Notes: generated by a model from the sequence alone, not told the origin. A stretch of DNA of 49,921 nucleotides from Candidatus Woesearchaeota archaeon (GCA_018302545.1 JAGVZM010000020.1:1-49921), one strand, 5' to 3'. Positions 1 through 6,907 are shown, counted from the first letter of the stretch. Program-made: numbers and translations.

Positions 1-1
1 T

Positions 2-346
2 GCAATAACCGGTTTTAAATTAACTCTTGGGAATAGAGAATTATTATGGGGAATATTTTCTAACATTTCTCAACAATATTCGATATTAATCTTAGTTGTA
101 GGGTTTTTAGTAATAATCTTAGGAATATCAATATTAATTTTAGTCCAATATAAATATGATAGTCAATGTCCCAATCCATTATGTAAAAAACATTATGGTT
201 TGATTGAGAGTAGAAATCCAATTATAAATGAAGTTAAAGCTCATGATGGTTTAAAAAGAACTACAAAAAGATTTTATAAATGTAAATTTTGTCAACAAGA
301 TTATAATCCGCACGCGATTACAGAAACAATTCCTTACAAAAATTAA
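2..346 (+). CDS. Membrane-anchored zinc-ribbon protein (5' truncated)
   Basis: The reading frame is open from the window edge to a TAA at 344-346, so only the C-terminal 114 residues are visible. They begin with a polar stretch, continue with one strongly hydrophobic membrane segment (about residues 28-48 of the visible part), and end in a cytosolic or exposed domain carrying two CxxC-like knuckles: CPNPLC shortly after the membrane segment and CKFC about 40 residues later. This looks like a treble-clef or zinc-ribbon metal site. The function is unknown; the missing N-terminus could hold the main domain. It is followed at once by the first copy of the intergenic repeat. Confidence 0.6.
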   Translation, partial: AITGFKLTLGNRELLWGIFSNISQQYSILILVVGFLVIILGISILILVQYKYDSQCPNPLCKKHYGLIESRNPIINEVKAHDGLKRTTKRFYKCKFCQQDYNPHAITETIPYKN

Positions 347-351
347 TAACA

Positions 352-439
352 AAATCTGTTACTTCTAAGCAACAGCGTTGATCTTAAATATAATTAACCT
401 CTAATTTTTATGAATGAAAACTCATGCAAGATTTCATAC
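352..439 (+). repeat. Intergenic repeat, copy 1
   Basis: First and one of the most complete of four same-orientation copies (others near 1431, 2003 and 2831). Shared landmarks in order are CAACAGCGTTGA, a TATA-like TTAAATATAATTAAC, and ATGAATGAAAACTCAT followed by TTTCATAC. The first landmark holds a small inverted repeat, CAAC-AGC-GTTG. It carries the layout of a promoter plus a short leader or start codon, and sits 8 nt upstream of a foldable RNA candidate. Confidence 0.75.
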
Positions 440-446
440 AAAAAAA

Positions 447-551
447 GAAGCCAGCTTATTTGAACTGCCTACTCCGGTGGCTTTATCTTCTTATGATTAC
501 GCCGCCGGCTGTAGAACTCATCCAAATAAGATGACGCCGTCCAGAGGCTTT
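447..551 (+). ncRNA. Candidate structured RNA (unknown class)
   Basis: This GC-rich island lies in a very AT-rich intergenic region and folds by eye into one long nested hairpin. The helices are 447-452 with 546-551, an 8-bp perfect helix 455-462 with 523-530 (CTTATTTG/CAAATAAG), 469-472 with 511-514, and 474-481 with 501-508 (8 pairs, one G-U), capped by a 19-nt loop. The TATA-like sequence of the upstream repeat could drive it. Two helices flanking an internal loop (463-468 and 515-522) resemble an H/ACA guide, but no ACA box follows the lower stem. It could instead be a leader of the methyltransferase gene at 629, although that gene has its own TATA box near 600. Confidence 0.45.
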
Positions 552-628
552 GAACAAATACTAAAACTTCTTTAATACATTCTCAATTTTTTCGATTATT
601 TTAAATAGTTAAATAATAAAAATACCAT

Positions 629-1432
629 ATGAAAAAAGAGTTCTGGTGGGGACGTGATAGAGATTTCAAAACCTTAGATTCCCGATTTGAAAATAAAATT
701 AGTAAATTTATTTCTTCATTAAATAATAAAATTTCTATTCTTGAAATTGGATTTGGTGAAGGAAAGGCATTATTAGAAGTAATTCAAAATTTTAGAGATA
801 AACACCTTAAATGTTATGGTATAAACTTAAAACCTGAATGTGGAGTTAAGAAAAGAATTGATTTATTAAAAAATGCAAAGAAGTTTAAGATTTCAATAGA
901 AAGATCCAAAATCCCGATAATCTATTTTTATGATACTGGAGAAGGTCTAAAATTCAGAGATAATTCATTTGATATTATTATGAGTCAGGTTGCATTCCCT
1001 TATGTTCCAGACAAAGCAAAACTTATTGAAGAAATTTGGAGAGTATTAAAACCAAATGGAAAAGTATTCATCCATATTGATAATGCAAGAAACTTTGATT
1101 CTTTCCCAGATTTTCTAAAACAAAATGAAGAAACTCCAAGATTTATTATTTATGATAATAAAAAAATTATAAAATTAAGTGAAATAATAAAAGAATTACA
1201 AAGAAAAGGTTTTGATATTTCTTTATGGTTTGATAAAAATAAACCTGCACAAAGACATTTAATAATTACTAAGAATAAGAATGTTCCATTAAAACTTAAT
1301 TTGAAATTAGATAATGTTTCAACATTCGATCTTACAATCCATTCTATAGATTCGGATTTTAATCGTGTTGATAAATACAAAAACGGAGAAAATGGTTGGT
1401 GGGGAACTAGAAGTTTTTTTTATCTAAAATAA
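629..1432 (+). CDS. SAM-dependent class I methyltransferase
   Basis: This 267-residue protein has a Rossmann-fold methyltransferase core: motif I ILEIGFGEGKA (residues 37-47) for SAM binding, the acidic/post-I region, and the typical run DNSFDIIMSQ followed by IEEIWRVLKPNGKVFI, as in the Methyltransf_11 family. The substrate cannot be told. The C-terminal 100 residues are not recognised, and the protein begins and ends with similar Trp-rich patches (FWWGRDRD and GWWGTRSF). A TATA-like TTTAAATAG about 28 nt upstream fits leaderless transcription from this ATG. It stands between two intergenic repeat copies, as a free-standing cassette among TA genes. Confidence 0.75.
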   Translation: MKKEFWWGRDRDFKTLDSRFENKISKFISSLNNKISILEIGFGEGKALLEVIQNFRDKHLKCYGINLKPECGVKKRIDLLKNAKKFKISIERSKIPIIYFYDTGEGLKFRDNSFDIIMSQVAFPYVPDKAKLIEEIWRVLKPNGKVFIHIDNARNFDSFPDFLKQNEETPRFIIYDNKKIIKLSEIIKELQRKGFDISLWFDKNKPAQRHLIITKNKNVPLKLNLKLDNVSTFDLTIHSIDSDFNRVDKYKNGENGWWGTRSFFYLK

Positions 1433-1468
1433 ATCTGTCACCAACCAGCAACAGCGTTGAACTTAAAT
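1431..1468 (+). repeat. Intergenic repeat, copy 2 (short)
   Basis: This copy overlaps the end of the methyltransferase gene and contains ACCAACCAGCAACAGCGTTG followed by AACTTAAAT, almost identical to copy 4. It is cut short where the convergent toxin gene begins, so the toxin stop codon (1463-1465) lies inside the repeat. Confidence 0.65.
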
Positions 1469-1717
1469 CTTCTCATAAACATTTTTTCTATGTCCAATAA
1501 AAGTTATTTGTATAAATTTTTCACTTTGGTTTATATCAGCAATAATTCTATAATCACCAACTCTTAATTTATAATCCTCTCTTCCAGATAATCTTTCAAA
1601 ATAACGCAAAGGATTTTCTTTTGTTTGAAGAATCTTCTTATATATTCTTTCTTTTATATGTTTCTCGAGATTATTTAAAATTTCAATAGCTTTTTCATCA
1701 AAAACTAATTCATACAT
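1463..1717 (-). CDS. RelE/ParE-family toxin
   Basis: The product is an 84-residue RelE-type mRNA interferase or ParE-like toxin. Family features are the N-terminal strand ending in DEKAIEILNNL, two helices rich in Lys/Glu, NPLRYFERLSG, and the C-terminal sheet YKLRVGDYRIIADI followed by FIGHRKNVYEKI, where Arg, Tyr and the HRK tail are the usual active-site positions. The start codon overlaps the stop of the upstream antitoxin by one base (TAATG), so the pair is translated together. The 3' end runs into intergenic repeat copy 2. Activity is inferred from the family only. Confidence 0.85.
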   Translation of the reverse strand: MYELVFDEKAIEILNNLEKHIKERIYKKILQTKENPLRYFERLSGREDYKLRVGDYRIIADINQSEKFIQITFIGHRKNVYEKI

Positions 1718-1956
1718 TAAAGACCTAGCCTCTTTTTTGCTTCAGATTCTGTTAAAAATTTACCTTTCTTTATTCTTTCTCTTGCTTTTTCTATTGCATC
1801 AATAGTTTCTCTACTTAATTTTGGTTCGTCTTTTACATTTTGTACTATAAAGAGTATTTTTTTTATGACTTCATCATAACTTTCATTCTTATACTCTCTA
1901 TACAAATCAAGTTGTTCCTTTGTATCTTCATATATCTTTATTGTTGAAGTATCCAT
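1717..1956 (-). CDS. Antitoxin partner of RelE toxin
   Basis: This 79-residue protein has a short N-terminal beta strand (TSTIKIYEDTKEQLDLYREY), typical of ribbon-helix-helix-like archaeal antitoxins. A charged helical C-terminus (ETIDAIEKARERIKKGKFLTESEAKKRLGL) would wrap the toxin. It lies directly upstream of the RelE gene with a 1-nt overlap. A strong Shine-Dalgarno-like GGTGGTGG precedes the ATG on the minus strand. The upstream region (about 1975-1997) holds two AGTATA direct repeats and a TTTAAATATAC TATA box, a plausible site for autoregulation. Confidence 0.8.
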   Translation of the reverse strand: MDTSTIKIYEDTKEQLDLYREYKNESYDEVIKKILFIVQNVKDEPKLSRETIDAIEKARERIKKGKFLTESEAKKRLGL

Positions 1957-2002
1957 TTTCCACCACCTACCACTTAAGTATACTTTAGTATATTTAAACC
2001 TT

Positions 2003-2070
2003 TCTGCTACTCAAAAACAGCCACATTGACCTTAAATATAATTAACACTAACTTCTATGAATGAGAACCA
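2003..2070 (+). repeat. Intergenic repeat, copy 3 (diverged)
   Basis: The most diverged copy: CTGCTAC, CAGCCACATTGACC, TTAAATATAATTAAC and CTATGAATGAGAACCA can be lined up with the other copies. It lies between the first TA pair (divergent, left) and the second TA pair (right). Confidence 0.6.
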
Positions 2071-2090
2071 ATAAGTAAATAGAAAGCTAT

Positions 2091-2120
2091 TTATATAAGT
2101 TTATATAACTAATTATATAA
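2091..2120 (+). promoter_or_regulatory. Three TTATATAA boxes before TA operon
   Basis: The self-complementary octamer TTATATAA occurs at 2091-2098, 2101-2108 and 2113-2120, with starts 10 and 12 bp apart and so on nearly the same helix face. The array ends 20 nt before the ATG of the winged-helix antitoxin gene at 2141. It can serve as TATA box and as a multi-site operator for autoregulation by the antitoxin. Confidence 0.5.
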
Positions 2121-2140
2121 TATTATTAAGGAAAAATGTA

Positions 2141-2434
2141 ATGAATACAAGTTCAGTAGAAGAAAGAAACGAAATAGGAATAGATATACTTCATTATCCT
2201 AGTTTAAAAACTGTATTAATGGTTGAAAATACTTTAAAGAAGGCAAATAAACCAATGAACAGAGAACAAATAAAGAAATTATTACCAACAAAAATTATGC
2301 ACCAAACATTAAATGTTATTCTAAAATATCTTGAAGATAGTGGAAAAATTCTAGATGGAAGAAAAGGAATAGTTTGGATATATAATCCAAGCCCTAAATT
2401 AGACAAAGCAATCAAAGAGGGTGTTAGTGTATGA
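2141..2434 (+). CDS. Winged-helix antitoxin-like protein
   Basis: The 97-residue product has a winged helix-turn-helix core: ENTLKKANKPMNREQIKKLL (helices 1-2), MHQTLNVILKYLEDSGKI (recognition helix) and the wing GRKGIVWIYNP. The C-terminal tail PSPKLDKAIKEGVSV is suited to bind the toxin. Its last four bases overlap the start of the RelE-like gene (ATGA), which indicates an operon and a DNA-binding antitoxin role. Three TTATATAA boxes upstream are the likely operator. The family is not one of the classical antitoxins, so the assignment rests on context and fold. Confidence 0.65.
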   Translation: MNTSSVEERNEIGIDILHYPSLKTVLMVENTLKKANKPMNREQIKKLLPTKIMHQTLNVILKYLEDSGKILDGRKGIVWIYNPSPKLDKAIKEGVSV

Positions 2435-2814
2435 ACTTATTTCATGGAAAACCTGTAGATGTAAAAGTCACAGGCGATGCTAGAATTGCCTATGAAGAAT
2501 TAAATAAAATTGTTGGAGAAGAAAAGACCAAAGGAATTACAACTAGCCCAAATCAAGTATTGTTCAATTCTATTAAGCAAAAGATAGAATTTATTAGAGA
2601 AAATCCAGAATACGGAATTCATATACCTAAAAATTTAATTCCAAGAGATTATATTAATAATTATGATGTAAACAATTTATGGAAAGTTAATATTACTGGA
2701 GCATGGAGGATTATTTACACTATTAAAGGAAGTGAAGTTGAAATAATTGCTTTAATCTTAGATATTTTTAATCACAAAGATTATGATAAGAAGTTTGGTT
2801 ATAAGAAAAGTTAA
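2431..2814 (+). CDS. RelE-like toxin, second TA pair
   Basis: This 127-residue protein is longer than a classical RelE. The N-terminal half (VDVKVTGDARIAYEELNKIV, then SIKQKIEFIRENPEYGIHIPKNLIP) matches the helical part of the RelE fold, and the C-terminal strands WKVNITGAWRIIYTI and VEIIALILDIFNHKDYDKKFGY match the toxin sheet with conserved Trp-Arg, Asp-His and Tyr. It overlaps the winged-helix gene by four bases. Repeat copy 4 follows 17 nt downstream. It is probably an mRNA interferase whose DNA-binding partner represses the pair; the target is unknown. Confidence 0.7.
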   Translation: MNLFHGKPVDVKVTGDARIAYEELNKIVGEEKTKGITTSPNQVLFNSIKQKIEFIRENPEYGIHIPKNLIPRDYINNYDVNNLWKVNITGAWRIIYTIKGSEVEIIALILDIFNHKDYDKKFGYKKS

Positions 2815-2830
2815 ATTAAAATATTCAAAG

Positions 2831-2918
2831 TTTACTGCTACCAACCAGCAATCACGTTGAACTTAAATATAATAAACAACTAATTATCATGAATAAAAAC
2901 TCATAAAAAAGTTCATAC
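2831..2918 (+). repeat. Intergenic repeat, copy 4
   Basis: This well-preserved copy contains ACCAACCAGCAATCACGTTG, AACTTAAATATAATAAAC, ATGAATAAAAACTCAT and a following TTCATAC. Compared with copy 1, CAACAGCGTTG has become CAATCACGTTG, which keeps the possible 4-bp stem with one G-T pair. Confidence 0.7.
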
Positions 2919-2932
2919 ACTATAAAATTTCA

Positions 2933-3508
2933 TTATAAGATATTCTTACTAGAAAGTACTATTGCAGGAGGCAAATTTAGAAAGATAAAATCACAATTAA
3001 GGTTTTTCATATAAGCTTTACTTTCTTTAAGGGCATTCAAAGAAAATAAATAAAGATAGGATACATAAAGTCCCTCATCATTCAAAATATTTTTAGCTGT
3101 AGCTAAAATTTTTATCTTTTGTTTTTTATCAAGTAAAGCAAGAGGTATTGAGCAGACAACATAATCTGCTTTTATCTTAAAACGCTCTAGATATTTCTGA
3201 GAACTTTCAGCATTGGAATTAACAACAACCAAACGCCTATCAGAAAATCTTTTTTTTAAATAGTCAGCAAGTTTTTTATTTTTTTCAAAAACCACAATAT
3301 TACAATCTTTCCTTGATTTATTCAAGAGAATTCTGGTTATACTGCCTGTTCCAGGTCCGTATTCAACGATGCATTTAGCAGTTTCAAAATCAATCTTACT
3401 AACCATTGCATCTAATAAGAATCTAGAGCTCGGAGTAATACTCCCGATCTCTTTAGGATTTTCTAAAAATAATTTAAGAAAGATCAATCTTTCATTTATC
3501 CTATTCAT
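2933..3508 (-). CDS. Phospholipid N-methyltransferase-like protein
   Basis: This 191-residue SAM-dependent methyltransferase resembles COG3963 (PmtA-like, also related to KsgA-type folds). The N-terminal signature FLENPKEIGSITPSSRFL (residues 14-31) is characteristic of that group, followed by motif I IVEYGPGTGSITR (47-59), VVFEKNKKLADYL (post-I acidic loop) and ADYVVCSIPLALL (motif IV region). The family modifies phosphatidylethanolamine or similar lipids at the membrane. Archaeal lipids differ, so the true substrate is open. The gene stands alone on the minus strand, convergent with repeat copy 4. Confidence 0.7.
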   Translation of the reverse strand: MNRINERLIFLKLFLENPKEIGSITPSSRFLLDAMVSKIDFETAKCIVEYGPGTGSITRILLNKSRKDCNIVVFEKNKKLADYLKKRFSDRRLVVVNSNAESSQKYLERFKIKADYVVCSIPLALLDKKQKIKILATAKNILNDEGLYVSYLYLFSLNALKESKAYMKNLNCDFIFLNLPPAIVLSSKNIL

Positions 3509-3701
3509 AAAGATTATTATAACTACTATTTAAAAAATTTTTCTAAAGATAACTCATTTCAATTAAAATATACTCCCCTACATAAACACCTAAAAACCTT
3601 GCAGCAATCGCAAACAAAATCTGCCAATTTCCAATTCCAATTACTGTTCTTTTTGAAAATGAAGAAAAATACTTATAAAATTTCTCTCCAAATAAGGTTT
3701 A

Positions 3702-4133
3702 TTAATCTTTGTGATCTTTTATATTTTCAGCAAACACAACTTTTCCTTGTTGACTATGAAACTGAAAACCGTATTTATCTAATACAGGCTGAAAAAAATC
3801 TCGATATCCAAACTCATATTGTATATATCTTCCCACCTTAAGACCAGTAATATGCCCCATTAATGCCATTAATACCTTTGTTCCAAAACTACGATGTTGA
3901 TATTCAGGATCTACATATGCTCCCACTTGAATAGCTGCAACAGCTGGACCTGCGGCAGCCCATCCAACTATTTGATTATCCAGGTAGATCATAGAAGAAT
4001 ATTTATTAGATTGATCCTTATCAGTTAGCCAATTTCGGAAAACACTTGGACCTTCTTTTGTTAATTCAAGAAGTCTTTCTCTTTCAATTATCTCTAGCTC
4101 TTTAAATGTTTTGACTACAATTGATTCAATCAT
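3702..4133 (-). CDS. GNAT-family N-acetyltransferase
   Basis: The 143-residue product has the GNAT order of elements: N-terminal strand and helices, then strand 4 IQVGAYVDPEYQHRSFGTKVLMAL (about residues 69-92). The acetyl-CoA loop reads HRSFGT in place of the usual RxxGxG/A, so the first Arg is shifted. The final part YGFQFHSQQGKVVF is the usual strand 6-7 region. The substrate is unknown. It is monocistronic; the 190 bp between its stop and the next gene on the left (3509-3701) hold no convincing gene or site. Confidence 0.6.
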   Translation of the reverse strand: MIESIVVKTFKELEIIERERLLELTKEGPSVFRNWLTDKDQSNKYSSMIYLDNQIVGWAAAGPAVAAIQVGAYVDPEYQHRSFGTKVLMALMGHITGLKVGRYIQYEFGYRDFFQPVLDKYGFQFHSQQGKVVFAENIKDHKD

Positions 4134-4268
4134 AAATAGGGTTCATAAATTTAATATATAAAGATTATCAACTATTATTATTTATTATATTTAAATTCTC
4201 ACCTAATTTATTCTTTCCTAAAGTAGTGTAAGGCTAAAGATTATAAATACAATTAAAAGCCTGATATC

Positions 4269-4823
4269 ATGAGACATTTCCTTATATTATCAAGGTCAGG
4301 GCAAACTTCTAGTAATTTCACCTCATTAAGAGAAGCAGGACGTTTAGATCTAGTAGCTCAATGTTTAACATCTTCTATATTTATCTCACATAAAACAAGA
4401 AAAGATGTTATTGTTCACATTATATTAACAGGTCCTCCAAACCCACCAATATATTTAAGAGTAGAATCATCTAAGTTATATGATATAAGAACAGATGAGG
4501 ATTCTTGGAAAGAAATTCTAAAAAATGTTTTAGATAACAAACAGCATCCGGGTTTTACCATATTTAAAAAAAGTTTCCAAGAAGTGATAAAAGAACTCTC
4601 AAAAGAAGTGTCTCAAATTTATATATTAGAAGAAAAAGGAATAAATATCTCAAAAGAAGAGATAAAAGAAAATGTTCTATTTATTTTAGGAGATCACATT
4701 GGTTTACCAAAGAAAGATGAAAATTTTGCATTAAGATATGGAAAAAAACTATCTTTAGGAAAAACTAAATATTTAGCAAAAAGTTGCATAACAATAATAA
4801 ACTATATCTTAGATCAAAAATAA
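4269..4823 (+). CDS. trmY: tRNA pseudouridine-54 N1-methyltransferase TrmY
   Basis: The 184-residue protein is a SPOUT-class methyltransferase of the archaeal TrmY (DUF358) family, which makes N1-methylpseudouridine at position 54 in the tRNA T-loop. It opens with MRHFLILSRSGQTSS and shows the family region ILTGPPNPPIYLRVESSKLY. The trefoil-knot SAM site is formed by FILGDHIGLPKKDE (about 138-151) and LGKTKYLAKSCITIINYIL (about 163-181). The length fits the family. The gene starts about 25 nt after a TATA-like ATTATAAATAC, with almost no leader. Confidence 0.9.
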   Translation: MRHFLILSRSGQTSSNFTSLREAGRLDLVAQCLTSSIFISHKTRKDVIVHIILTGPPNPPIYLRVESSKLYDIRTDEDSWKEILKNVLDNKQHPGFTIFKKSFQEVIKELSKEVSQIYILEEKGINISKEEIKENVLFILGDHIGLPKKDENFALRYGKKLSLGKTKYLAKSCITIINYILDQK

Positions 4824-4883
4824 AACACCATTAAACAATATTTATAAAAAATATTCAAACCAAATAAAACACTATTATAATTC

Positions 4884-5390
4884 ATGAGGTTACATGTAAT
4901 AACTGGGGGTCCTGGAGTAGGTAAAACAACCCTTTTGCAAGAATTAGAAAAAATAGGATATCCTATCCTACCAGAAGTAGCAAGAGATATTATAGAAGAA
5001 GGAAAGTATCATCCTAGTAAAGATTATAAAAAGTTTGGAAAAGAGGTAGTAAGAAGACAAAAAGCATTAGAAAGAACTGTAAATGGGGTTACTACCTTTT
5101 GTGATAGGTCATTAGTAGATGCAATAGCATATAAAAGAATATATAATTTAGATGTAGATTTAAGTAGAATATTAGAAGCAAGAAACAGATATTCAAGAGT
5201 TTTCTTATTAGATAGTTTACCAAATTATCAAAAAGATGACGTCAGATTCGAATCTCCAGAATTTGCAAAAAGAATTCATCAAGAAATAGAAAGAACTTAT
5301 ATTTCATTAGGTTATAATCCCATAATTCTTCCACCAGTTTCAGTAGATGAAAGAGTATCTCTTATCTTAAGAGAAATTGAATCTACTTAA
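4884..5390 (+). CDS. AAA_28-type P-loop NTPase/kinase
   Basis: The 168-residue protein is one P-loop domain. Walker A is GGPGVGKT (residues 8-15), followed by the family run YPILPEVARDIIEEGKYHPS. A Walker-B-like CDRSLVDAIAYKRIY (73-87), VFLLDSLPNYQKDDVRFE and a C-terminal YNPIILPP/VDERVSLIL segment match AAA_28 proteins, which are related to small nucleotide or metabolite kinases. The substrate is unknown. Its 3' end overlaps the convergent HTH-Nudix gene by 24 bp, so the two transcripts would pair at their ends. Confidence 0.75.
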   Translation: MRLHVITGGPGVGKTTLLQELEKIGYPILPEVARDIIEEGKYHPSKDYKKFGKEVVRRQKALERTVNGVTTFCDRSLVDAIAYKRIYNLDVDLSRILEARNRYSRVFLLDSLPNYQKDDVRFESPEFAKRIHQEIERTYISLGYNPIILPPVSVDERVSLILREIEST

Positions 5391-6068
5391 TCTTCCATTT
5401 GATTCTTTCATGAAACCTTCTTTGATTTTAACTTTAGAATTCAATTTATTCACAATTAACCATTTATCAGAAGGAATAATCTTAACTTTAGAAATATCTT
5501 TAATATTAAACCATTTTAGTTTTCCATACTTTCCGTCCACAAAATTTAATCCCTTACTTCTAACTTTTGTAAAAAATAACATAAAATCATGTATAATCTC
5601 ATCTCCATTTTTAACATGTTCATGTAAAACAGAATTTACAGAAACAAAACTACAGTCTAGTTTCGACCTGATACTAGTCAATCTTTCACTAGCTCTTTCA
5701 AAATTTTCTCCAAATAATATTTTTCCACCAATTAATCCCCAATAATCTTTGTAAGGTCTATTATTCCTTTTAATTAATAATATTTTATCCTTATTAACAA
5801 CAGCAACTAACACAACTGCCAAAGGGCTCATACTCTCTCCAGTAATATTTGAAAAAACAGGAATATATTTTTCTGCATTTTTAGTTAAAACATAATAATC
5901 GCCTTTCTTCTCTAGTAAACATTCTTGTAGCATCTTCTCTAAATGATAGGAAACCATATTTGACCTAATACCTAAAAACTTTTCAATTTCATTAAACTTT
6001 AGTTTATCATTATCTAAGAATAGTCTAAAGATCTGTTCCCTTTCCTTCTTAATCAAAGCCTTAACCAT
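5367..6068 (-). CDS. HTH-Nudix fusion, probable transcription regulator
   Basis: The 233-residue protein has two parts. Residues about 8-62 form a winged helix (REQIFRLFLDN, FNEIEKFLGIRSNMVSYHLEKML, wing KKGDYYVLT). Residues about 83-210 form a Nudix fold (VVLVAVVNKDKILLIKR, DYWGLIGGKI). The Nudix box at 114-139 is degenerate: GGKILFGENFERASERLTSIRS lacks the REUXEE glutamates that hold the catalytic metal. A non-catalytic Nudix domain joined to an HTH is the design of NrtR-like sensors, so it probably binds a nucleotide-type ligand and controls the divergent Nudix hydrolase gene. A perfect dyad starts 4 nt before its ATG. Confidence 0.75.
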   Translation of the reverse strand: MVKALIKKEREQIFRLFLDNDKLKFNEIEKFLGIRSNMVSYHLEKMLQECLLEKKGDYYVLTKNAEKYIPVFSNITGESMSPLAVVLVAVVNKDKILLIKRNNRPYKDYWGLIGGKILFGENFERASERLTSIRSKLDCSFVSVNSVLHEHVKNGDEIIHDFMLFFTKVRSKGLNFVDGKYGKLKWFNIKDISKVKIIPSDKWLIVNKLNSKVKIKEGFMKESNGRLSRFNFS

Positions 6069-6071
6069 TTA

Positions 6072-6087
6072 CTCGAATCAATTCGAG
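6072..6087. promoter_or_regulatory. Palindromic operator between divergent genes
   Basis: CTCGAATCAATTCGAG is a perfect 7-bp dyad with a 2-bp centre. The AT palindrome at 6095-6102 (TTAAATAT) is about 27 nt from both divergent start codons (6068 on minus, 6124 on plus), so one TATA region could serve both. The dyad lies between TATA and start on the minus strand, a repressor position for the HTH-Nudix gene, and next to the BRE side for the plus gene. Confidence 0.65.
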
Positions 6088-6123
6088 GGATTACTTAAAT
6101 ATTATCTATTTTTATCCACTATT

Positions 6124-6606
6124 ATGCAGGATATCCAAGAAAAAGCCCATTATATTGCAGTAACAGGAATTATAAAAAGAGAGAATAAATACTTAATCTG
6201 TAAAAGATCTTCAAGTGAAAAAGTATTTCCAAATAAGTGGTGCGTTCCAGGCGGAAAAATTGAACAAAAGGATTTTATAAATAGTCCCAAAGACACAAAG
6301 GACCATTGGTTTGACATTTTTGAAAAAACATTAAAAAAAGAGATAAAAGAAGAAACAAACTTAGAAATAAAAAATATAGGTTATGTTTCAAACTTAGCGT
6401 TAATAAGACCAAATGGTTTTTCTACAATAATAGTAAGTTTATTTGCAGAGCATTATTCTGGAGAAGTAAAACTAAATGAAGAAGAATTAACTAATTATGC
6501 TTGGATAACATTAGAGGAAGCAAAGAATTATGATTTAATAGAAAATATTTATGAACAAATTAAAAAAGTAGATGAACTATATAAAAATCAGGTGCGTTTC
6601 AATTAG
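6124..6606 (+). CDS. Nudix hydrolase
   Basis: The 160-residue enzyme hydrolyses a nucleoside diphosphate linked to another moiety. It has the Nudix strand VTGIIKRENKYLICKRSS, NKWCVPGGKIE (residues 37-47) and a metal-binding helix EKTLKKEIKEETNLEI (67-82), where KEIKEE keeps the catalytic glutamates (R replaced by K, final G by N). About 18 residues are inserted between GGKIE and the catalytic helix, longer than the standard Nudix box. It is divergent from the HTH-Nudix regulator across a 55-bp region with a palindrome, and overlaps the next convergent gene by 8 bp. Confidence 0.85.
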   Translation: MQDIQEKAHYIAVTGIIKRENKYLICKRSSSEKVFPNKWCVPGGKIEQKDFINSPKDTKDHWFDIFEKTLKKEIKEETNLEIKNIGYVSNLALIRPNGFSTIIVSLFAEHYSGEVKLNEEELTNYAWITLEEAKNYDLIENIYEQIKKVDELYKNQVRFN

Positions 6607-6907
6607 AAACACGCAACCCATAACTTACATTTTTGCCTTCATAAACGAGTACTCCGTTTTTTCCTAAGTAATCTAAAACAATATCCAATTCAGTATCTCC
6701 AATATCTTGTCCCAATCTCCACCTTAAGTTCCCGTAAAAACTATCTACATTGAGAATAGCTTTTCTAGCCTCCTGAAAAACTGCTTCACATAAAGGAAGA
6801 ACCCTTTCAATTGCTTCTAAAGTTGCTGCATCCTCAAACACTATATTATTAAGTTTGTCTCCTAATTCCATATTATTTGCCTCCAAAACCGTTTTTAGTA
6901 ACTTCAT
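6599..6907 (-). CDS. Hypothetical protein, possible winged helix
   Basis: The frame is open from a TTG at 6955, but the first ATG at 6907 (MKLLKTVLEANNMELG) has a TATA-like CTTAAAGAT 27-36 nt upstream and is preferred here, giving 102 residues. The C-terminus LDIVLDYLGKNGVLVYEGKNVSYGLRVSN reads like a recognition helix and wing, so a small DNA- or RNA-binding role is possible. No family was recognised. The 3' end overlaps the convergent Nudix hydrolase gene by 8 bp. Upstream (6960-6973) there is a small inverted repeat TAGCT-CAAA-AGCTA. Confidence 0.45.
   Translation of the reverse strand: MKLLKTVLEANNMELGDKLNNIVFEDAATLEAIERVLPLCEAVFQEARKAILNVDSFYGNLRWRLGQDIGDTELDIVLDYLGKNGVLVYEGKNVSYGLRVSN

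Noticed and set aside
447-551. H/ACA guide RNA
   Set aside because: The stem-loop-stem form is suggestive, but no ACA follows the lower stem at the required distance and no kink-turn is evident in the loop.
352-2918. CRISPR array from the four repeats
   Set aside because: The repeats are long, diverged, spaced by whole genes and not by uniform spacers, and no cas gene is present.
352-2918. True integron with attC sites
   Set aside because: Only two copies keep a GTTRRRY heptamer, no matching RYYYAAC end or attC-like fold is visible, and no integrase gene is in the window. Kept as an analogy only.
3599-3841. 80-codon plus-strand frame
   Set aside because: It overlaps the end of the GNAT gene on the other strand, has low-complexity Phe/Gln content and no promoter or ribosome site.
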